Notes under the pieces: model-generated
Database searches by the model: none
Told to the model about the DNA's origin: nothing
What the model saw: the letters and a program-made list of their open reading frames with translations, nothing else
Position numbers and translations under genes: made by a program
NCBI GenBank assembly: GCA_023664365.1
Contig: JAMPFR010000010.1
Coordinates: forward strand, 1 to 39,972
Reading direction: 5' to 3'
Length of the DNA stretch: 39,972 bases
Source of the DNA: Acetatifactor muris
GTDB taxonomy: Bacteria > Bacillota > Clostridia > Lachnospirales > Lachnospiraceae
Shown: in pieces, positions 33,936 through 39,972 of the stretch
Layout: every line of letters starts with the position of its first letter
Position numbering within the stretch: the stretch's first letter is position 1

Positions 33936-35399
33936 ATGGAAACGACAGAACTGTTAGGTTTAAGCGCCCTGGGATTGGGCGCCGCCATCAAATCCGGAAA
34001 GACCACTGCGGTGGAAGCCATGGAAGCCGTGCTGGGGCAGATTGAACGGCAGGATAAGGAATATAACTGTTATGTGACGGTGGACAGGGAAGGAGCCCTG
34101 AAAAAGGCAGCGGAGGTTCAGAAGAAGATAGAGGCAGGGGAGCTTACGGGCCCGCTGGCCGGTGTGCCTGCGGCCCTGAAGGATAATTTGTGTACCGGGG
34201 GGCTGCGCACCACCTGCGCCTCCCGGATGCTGGATAATTTTGTGCCGGCCTTTTCCGCAGAGGCGGTGCTGAATCTGGAAAGGGCGGGGGCAGTGGTTAT
34301 CGGCAAGACAAATATGGATGAATTTGCCATGGGTTCCACCACGGAAACTTCGTATTACGGCCCTACGAAAAATCCCGAAAATCCGGCGCATGTACCCGGC
34401 GGGTCATCCGGCGGATCGGCAGCGGCGGTGGCGGCCCGGGAATGCTTTTTTGCTCTCGGCTCAGATACCGGCGGCTCCATCCGTCAGCCTGCGTCCTACT
34501 GCGGTGTGGTGGGTATGAAGCCCACTTACGGAACGGTTTCCAGATACGGTCTGATTGCCTACGGATCCTCTCTGGATCAGATTGGCCCTCTCACCGGGAA
34601 TGTGGAGGACTGTGCCGCCGTACTGGAGCTGATTGCCTCTTATGACCCGAAGGATTCCACTTCCATTCGGCGTACCGATACTGATTTTACGAAAGCCCTG
34701 GTGGAGGACGTGAAGGGGATGCGCATCGGCATTCCGAAGGATTATTTCAGGGAAGGCCTGGATCCTGAGGTCGGTGCGGCAGTCTTAAAGGCGGCGGAGG
34801 CGCTGGAGAAAAAAGGAGCCCTCACGGAGGAATTTGATCTGAGTCTGGTGGAATACGCCATTCCCGCCTACTATACCATCGCTTCCGCGGAGGCCAGCTC
34901 CAATCTGGAGCGTTTCGACGGAGTAAAATACGGCTTTCGGGCCGGAGCGGAGGAGGGGCTGCATAAAATGTACAGAAAGACCCGTTCCCAGGGGTTCGGG
35001 CCGGAGGTAAAGCGCCGCATTATGCTGGGTACCTTCGTGTTAAGCGCCGGATATTATGACGCCTATTATCTGAAAGCGCTCCGGGTCAAGGCAATGATTA
35101 AGGAGGCCTTTGACAGGGCCTTTGCAAAATATGACTGTATTCTGGGGCCGGTGGCTCCCACCACGGCGCCCAGGCTGGACGCAAGCCTTTCCGATCCCCT
35201 TAAAATGTATCTGGGAGATATTTATACGATTTCGGTGAATCTGGCAGGTCTGCCGGGAATCAGCCTGCCCTGCGGAAGAGACAGCAGCGGGCTGCCCATC
35301 GGGCTGCAGCTGATCGGGGACTGCTATCAGGAGAAGAAGCTGCTTCGGATTGCCTATACCTACCAACAGTGCGGAGGGATTTGCCATGAAACAATATGA
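33936..35399 (+). CDS. gatA: Asp/Glu-tRNA amidotransferase subunit A
   Basis: This 487-residue amidase-signature subunit releases ammonia from glutamine for transfer to mischarged Asp- or Glu-tRNA. The Lys-cisSer-Ser triad is Lys82 (PAALKDN), Ser157 (PGGSSGGSAAAV) and Ser181 (DTGGSIRQPA), with the normal 24-residue spacing between the serines. ATG 33936 follows a perfect AGGAGG. The longer frame from 33750 is gatC read in another frame. It overlaps gatB by 14 bp. Confidence 0.97.
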   Translation: METTELLGLSALGLGAAIKSGKTTAVEAMEAVLGQIERQDKEYNCYVTVDREGALKKAAEVQKKIEAGELTGPLAGVPAALKDNLCTGGLRTTCASRMLDNFVPAFSAEAVLNLERAGAVVIGKTNMDEFAMGSTTETSYYGPTKNPENPAHVPGGSSGGSAAAVAARECFFALGSDTGGSIRQPASYCGVVGMKPTYGTVSRYGLIAYGSSLDQIGPLTGNVEDCAAVLELIASYDPKDSTSIRRTDTDFTKALVEDVKGMRIGIPKDYFREGLDPEVGAAVLKAAEALEKKGALTEEFDLSLVEYAIPAYYTIASAEASSNLERFDGVKYGFRAGAEEGLHKMYRKTRSQGFGPEVKRRIMLGTFVLSAGYYDAYYLKALRVKAMIKEAFDRAFAKYDCILGPVAPTTAPRLDASLSDPLKMYLGDIYTISVNLAGLPGISLPCGRDSSGLPIGLQLIGDCYQEKKLLRIAYTYQQCGGICHETI

Positions 35400-36816
35400 A
35401 ACGGTTATCGGTCTGGAGGTTCATGTGGAGCTTGCCACCAGAACCAAGATATTCTGCGGCTGTTCCACTGCCTTTGGGGGACGGCCCAATTCTCACACCT
35501 GTCCGGTGTGTACGGGGATGCCCGGTTCCCTGCCGGTGCTGAACAGGAAGGTGCTGGAATATGCAGTGGCGGTGGGCCTGGCAACAAACTGTGAGATTAC
35601 CCGTTACTGCAAGTTTGACAGAAAGAATTATTTTTATCCCGACAATCCCCAGAATTATCAGATTTCCCAGCTTTACCTGCCCATCTGCCGCAACGGGTAT
35701 GTAGAGATTGACACGGCGGCGGGCAGCAAAAAGATCGGCATCCATGAAATCCACATGGAGGAGGATGCGGGAAAGCTGATTCATGACGAATGGGAGGATT
35801 GTACGCTGGTGGACTACAACCGCTCCGGTGTTCCCCTGATTGAGATTGTATCGGAGCCTGATATGCGCAGCGCCGATGAGGTCATTGCCTATCTGGAGAA
35901 GCTGCGGCTGATAATTCAGTATCTGGGAGCTAGCGACTGTAAGCTCCAGGAAGGCTCCATGCGGGCGGATGTGAATCTGTCTGTCCGGGAAGCGGGCAGG
36001 GCGGAATTCGGCACCCGGACGGAGATGAAGAACCTGAGCTCCTTCCATGCCATTGCCAGAGCCATCGAAGGGGAAAGAAACCGTCAGATTGATTTGCTGG
36101 AGGCCGGGGATAAGGTGGTCCAGGAGACCCGGCGCTGGGACGAGGCCGGGGATACCTCCTATGCCATGCGCTCCAAGGAGGACGCCCGGGATTACCGCTA
36201 TTTTCCTGACCCGGATCTGGTGCCCGTAAGCATCAGTGAGGCGTTTCTGGAGGAAATCAGGAGCAGACAGCCGGAGCTGCGCACGGAGAAAATGAAGCGT
36301 TACCGGGAGGAGTTTGACATTCCGGACTATGACATAGAAATCATCACAGGCTCCAAGCATATGGCGGATATTTTCGAAGAGACCGTAGCTCTGGGGGCGC
36401 AGCCCAAGAAGGTATCCAACTGGCTGATGGTGGAGACATTACGGCTGCTGAAGGAAGAGGAGGCGGATCCGGAGGATATCCGCTTTTCGCCGGAAAATCT
36501 GGCAAAGCTGATTGCACTGACGGAGGGAAAAACCATCAATTCCACAGTGGCAAAGGAAGTCTTTGAGGTTATGTTCCGGGAGGATATGGATCCGGAAAAG
36601 TATGTGGAAGAAAAGGGGCTGAAGATGGTCAGCGATCAGGGGGCGCTGCGCAGGACGGTGGAGGAGGTCATTGCGGCAAACCCCAAGTCCGTGGAGGATT
36701 ACCGGGGCGGCAAGGAGAAGGCTATAGGTTTTCTGGTGGGACAGACCATGAAGGCAATGAAGGGTAAAGCAAATCCTGCAGGCGTCACCGAACTGCTGAA
36801 GGAACTGCTGCAATAG
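35386..36816 (+). CDS. gatB: Asp/Glu-tRNA amidotransferase subunit B
   Basis: This 476-residue kinase/transferase subunit activates the tRNA-bound carboxylate and amidates it. It starts YETVIGLEVHVELATRTKIFCGCS and contains CPVCTGMPGSLPVLN with the zinc cysteines, YFYPDNPQNYQISQ, and the C-terminal Yqey-like helical domain (about 330-476). ATG 35386 has GGAGGG upstream within the gatA end. The last codons are the left arm of a 12-bp inverted repeat shared with the converging gene. Confidence 0.97.
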   Translation: MKQYETVIGLEVHVELATRTKIFCGCSTAFGGRPNSHTCPVCTGMPGSLPVLNRKVLEYAVAVGLATNCEITRYCKFDRKNYFYPDNPQNYQISQLYLPICRNGYVEIDTAAGSKKIGIHEIHMEEDAGKLIHDEWEDCTLVDYNRSGVPLIEIVSEPDMRSADEVIAYLEKLRLIIQYLGASDCKLQEGSMRADVNLSVREAGRAEFGTRTEMKNLSSFHAIARAIEGERNRQIDLLEAGDKVVQETRRWDEAGDTSYAMRSKEDARDYRYFPDPDLVPVSISEAFLEEIRSRQPELRTEKMKRYREEFDIPDYDIEIITGSKHMADIFEETVALGAQPKKVSNWLMVETLRLLKEEEADPEDIRFSPENLAKLIALTEGKTINSTVAKEVFEVMFREDMDPEKYVEEKGLKMVSDQGALRRTVEEVIAANPKSVEDYRGGKEKAIGFLVGQTMKAMKGKANPAGVTELLKELLQ

Positions 36817-36838
36817 GTATCCTGTGCTATTGCAGCAG
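36805..36838. repeat. Perfect 12-bp inverted repeat spanning two convergent stop codons
   Basis: CTGCTGCAATAG (36805-36816) and CTATTGCAGCAG (36827-36838) flank a 10-base loop. Each arm encodes Leu-Leu-Gln-stop of its own gene. No U-tract follows on either strand, so it is a hairpin at both mRNA ends rather than a classical terminator. Confidence 0.9.
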
Positions 36839-37573
36839 AAAGTCCAGAAATGCGGAGGCTGTTTCAGGATGCTTTGTATTGATTAAAACGCTGATGACAG
36901 GCTGCTCTCCCCGGAAAAAATAGTTCTGCAGCAGGAAGCAGTCCTCCGGCAGGAAAAGGCCCACGGGGATGGGATCCTGCATATCCTCCGGGCGCATGGG
37001 ATCCCCGTAGACAGGCTCATATTCGGATTCATAGTTCTTTCTGGCGGCCTCGATTTCCTCTGCAACGGTTCCGTCTATATAGTAAAAGAAATCCCTGTAT
37101 TTATCCAGCTGCTCCGAGGAGAGAAGCTCCCGCAGATCGTAAAAATCTCCCATGTAGGCGTACTGCAGAAGATAGGAAGTGTCGCCGGCCATGACGTCTA
37201 CCTCCGCGGCGCTGACATGAACCATTATCTGCTGGGCGGCGTAATAATCGGTGCTGACCTCTGATCCGAACTGCACGGAGGTGTCGTATATAATTTTGCT
37301 TTTTTTGGCGTCAATGCCTGCATATGCCGCAAAGGCAGCTGCGTTTTCTTCTTCTGCGGAAGCATCATAAGGGGAGGCGTTAAGCAGCATGGCGTCAAAT
37401 GCCGTCTCCTTGTTTGTGATTATCTGGCAGATAAGAGAGACTGCAAAGATGACGGCCACCACGCCAAGGACAACGTGCCATTTATAGTAGTCAAAGAAAT
37501 AGGCAAGCTTTTGTCTGGGCGTACCGTTTTTCATGGCGGCCCGTTCTTCCTTAAATTCATCCATTACAGGCAT
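36827..37573 (-). CDS. Membrane-anchored protein with extracytoplasmic domain, unknown function
   Basis: This 248-residue protein has a polar N-terminus (about 1-30), one membrane helix (about 34-55, WHVVLGVVAVIFAVSLICQII) and an exterior domain with alternating helices and strands. The domain ends VISVLINTKHPETASAFLDFLLQ, which recalls the closing segment of solute-binding proteins. I do not recognise a named family. ATG 37573 follows GGGAGGAAA; an earlier in-frame ATG at 37612 lacks such a site. It is monocistronic with a consensus promoter and converges on gatB. Confidence 0.75.
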   Translation of the reverse strand: MPVMDEFKEERAAMKNGTPRQKLAYFFDYYKWHVVLGVVAVIFAVSLICQIITNKETAFDAMLLNASPYDASAEEENAAAFAAYAGIDAKKSKIIYDTSVQFGSEVSTDYYAAQQIMVHVSAAEVDVMAGDTSYLLQYAYMGDFYDLRELLSSEQLDKYRDFFYYIDGTVAEEIEAARKNYESEYEPVYGDPMRPEDMQDPIPVGLFLPEDCFLLQNYFFRGEQPVISVLINTKHPETASAFLDFLLQ

Positions 37574-37623
37574 ACTTTTTCCTCCCGCTGTCAGCCCGAT
37601 CCTGCCGGACATTTTCTCATTCC

Positions 37624-37652
37624 ATCATACGAGGCCTGCAAAAGCTTGTCAA
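37624..37652 (-). promoter_or_regulatory. Promoter for the membrane-anchored protein gene at 36827-37573
   Basis: On the minus strand a consensus TTGACA (37652-37647), a 17-bp spacer and TATGAT (37629-37624), about 50 bp before the ATG. Confidence 0.8.
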
Positions 37653-37714
37653 TGAAGTCCGTCTAATCAGAATCTAAAAAAATGATAAAAACCCTCGGGT
37701 TTCAGAAAGTTTGC

Positions 37715-37743
37715 TTGCAACTTGGACAAAGTTGAGCTATCAT
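37715..37743 (+). promoter_or_regulatory. Probable promoter for the DUF6106-like gene
   Basis: TTGCAA (37715-37720), 17 bp, TATCAT (37738-37743). An alternative pair is TTGGAC (37722-37727) with GATAAT (37747-37752) at 19 bp. Confidence 0.5.
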
Positions 37744-37780
37744 AGAGATAATATCATTTTGTAAAGGATAAGGTGGAAAA

Positions 37781-38281
37781 ATGAGTGAAGCGTACATTGA
37801 ATGTCTGGTAAAGGCAAAGACTTCCACGTTGGGAAAGTTCTTCAAGGTTCTGTTGTATCTGCTGACGGCAGTATTGCTGGTTCTGATGTTTCTGACTATG
37901 AATATGCTTTTGTTCCTTTTGGCCGTGGCGGCAGGAATCGGGGCGTATTTTGTGGGAATGTACACGGATTTGGAATATGAATATCTGTATCTGGACAAGG
38001 AGCTGACTATAGACAAGGTAATGGGCAAGACAAAGAGAAAGCGGGTTGCCGTATATCAGCTTGAGAGGATGGAAATATTTGCGCCCATCAAAAGTTATCA
38101 TCTGGATAATTACAAAAATCGTCAGGTAAAGGATAAGGATTACAGCATCGGGTATGAGGAGCAGCCGGATTTGCGCTACGCCATGTATTATGAGGGCGGC
38201 GAGCGGCTGATTTTAAGCCCCAGCCCCGAGTTGGTAAAGATTATGAAGAACGCTGCCCCCCGAAAGGTGTTCAGCGATTAA
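37781..38281 (+). CDS. DUF6106-like membrane protein
   Basis: This 166-residue protein has two adjacent membrane helices (about 20-40 and 43-62) forming a hairpin, then a cytoplasmic or exterior domain starting YEYLYLDKELTIDKVMGKTKRKRVAVYQLERME. This arrangement resembles bPH2/YdbT-like domains that follow a membrane hairpin. It matches the pattern of DUF6106 proteins of Lachnospiraceae as I recall them. AAGGATAAGGTGG precedes ATG 37781. A hairpin follows the gene. Function is unknown. Confidence 0.7.
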   Translation: MSEAYIECLVKAKTSTLGKFFKVLLYLLTAVLLVLMFLTMNMLLFLLAVAAGIGAYFVGMYTDLEYEYLYLDKELTIDKVMGKTKRKRVAVYQLERMEIFAPIKSYHLDNYKNRQVKDKDYSIGYEEQPDLRYAMYYEGGERLILSPSPELVKIMKNAAPRKVFSD

Positions 38282-38294
38282 ACAACCTGGTAAA

Positions 38295-38326
38295 ATAACC
38301 CCGGCATTATCTGTGTCCGGGGTTAT
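38295..38326 (+). terminator. Hairpin after the DUF6106-like gene
   Basis: ATAACCCCGG (38295-38304) pairs perfectly with CCGGGGTTAT (38317-38326). There is no real U-tract, so it may end transcription weakly or sit in the guaB leader. Confidence 0.55.
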
Positions 38327-38366
38327 GAGTTATACATACAAGTGAATCATAAGCGCAGGAGGATGA

Positions 38367-39824
<1,458 letters not shown>

Positions 39825-39871
39825 AGAAGCGCAGCGCTTATGTGAGCGGGCGTTCTGTGCGGAGGTAGGGC

Positions 39872-39972
39872 ATGCAGACAAATGTGTCCGGAGTATCTGA
39901 TGTATCCGTTGGATCCAATGTATCCGTTGGATCCAATGTATCCGTTGGATCCAATGTATCCGTTGGATCCAA
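39872..39972 (+). CDS. Start of a hexapeptide-repeat protein (VSVGSN), truncated by window edge
   Basis: ATG 39872 sits six bases after GGAGG (39861-39865) and opens a frame with no stop to the window end. It reads MQTNVSGVSD, then VSVGSN repeated. The unit is 18 bp, so copy-number changes keep the frame. No signal peptide is seen in the 33 codons available. Degenerate repeats (VSGVSD) precede the perfect ones. The repeat region is also open on the minus strand (LDPTDT repeats ending at TAA 39838-39840), but that frame has no visible start here. I favour the plus strand because of the ribosome site. The product is unknown. Confidence 0.55.
   Translation, partial: MQTNVSGVSDVSVGSNVSVGSNVSVGSNVSVGS
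39901..39972. repeat. Perfect 18-bp tandem repeat, four copies, continuing past the window
   Basis: The unit TGTATCCGTTGGATCCAA occurs four times without a mismatch and ends exactly at the window edge. It contains the 10-bp palindrome TTGGATCCAA. Identical copies imply recent expansion or active homogenisation. Confidence 0.95.

Noticed and set aside
37689-37703. Small AAACCC/GGGTTT hairpin as a terminator
   Set aside because: The stem is five bases and no gene on either strand ends next to it.
39901-39972. CRISPR array
   Set aside because: The 18-bp units are contiguous without spacers and no cas gene is near.

Overview
The window looks like chromosomal DNA from a gut-type member of the Clostridia, most likely family Lachnospiraceae. 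The evidence is a moderate GC content, strong GGAGG-type ribosome binding sites, LL-diaminopimelate aminotransferase next to dapF, a glnA gene followed by an ANTAR regulator, gatCAB after aspS, and several membrane families common in that group. The species is not resolved. There is no phage, insertion sequence, CRISPR array, rRNA or tRNA gene.

Layout. (1) 1-2345: the end of a sugar kinase, a DUF4867 protein and a fucose/arabinose isomerase-like enzyme, a sugar catabolic operon. (2) 2401-10849: a HelD-like helicase (minus), a MATE exporter, and a divergent pair of a family 2 glycosidase (minus) and a GH51 arabinofuranosidase followed by a serine hydrolase. A 30-bp imperfect palindrome lies between the divergent pair. 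(3) 11022-11132: a monocistronic 36-residue membrane peptide (minus) with its own promoter and terminator. (4) 11230-23077: one tightly packed run encoding a Tad-type pilus: CpaF ATPase, TadB, TadC, Flp-like pilin, two TadE/pseudopilin-like proteins, CpaB, a 1454-residue secreted multidomain protein and an A24 prepilin peptidase. A TPR glycosyltransferase and a HisC-like aminotransferase follow with almost no gap. (5) 23149-25779: a DUF368 transporter, a methyltransferase and Hsp33, closed by a strong terminator. (6) 25853-28472: a small membrane protein (minus), then glnA with a leader terminator and its ANTAR antiterminator. (7) 28581-36816: dapF, dapL, DUF6056, aspS, gatC, gatA, gatB. (8) 36827-39824: two membrane proteins and guaB. 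(9) 39872 to the window end: the start of a gene built of an 18-bp tandem repeat (hexapeptide VSVGSN).

The most interesting material is the compact pilus locus with its giant Cys/Gly-rich secreted protein. Next is a four-copy dispersed hairpin repeat that always begins at the U-tract of a terminator-like hairpin and shows compensatory base changes. The glnA-ANTAR attenuation unit and the in-frame hexapeptide repeat at the right edge are also worth a look.
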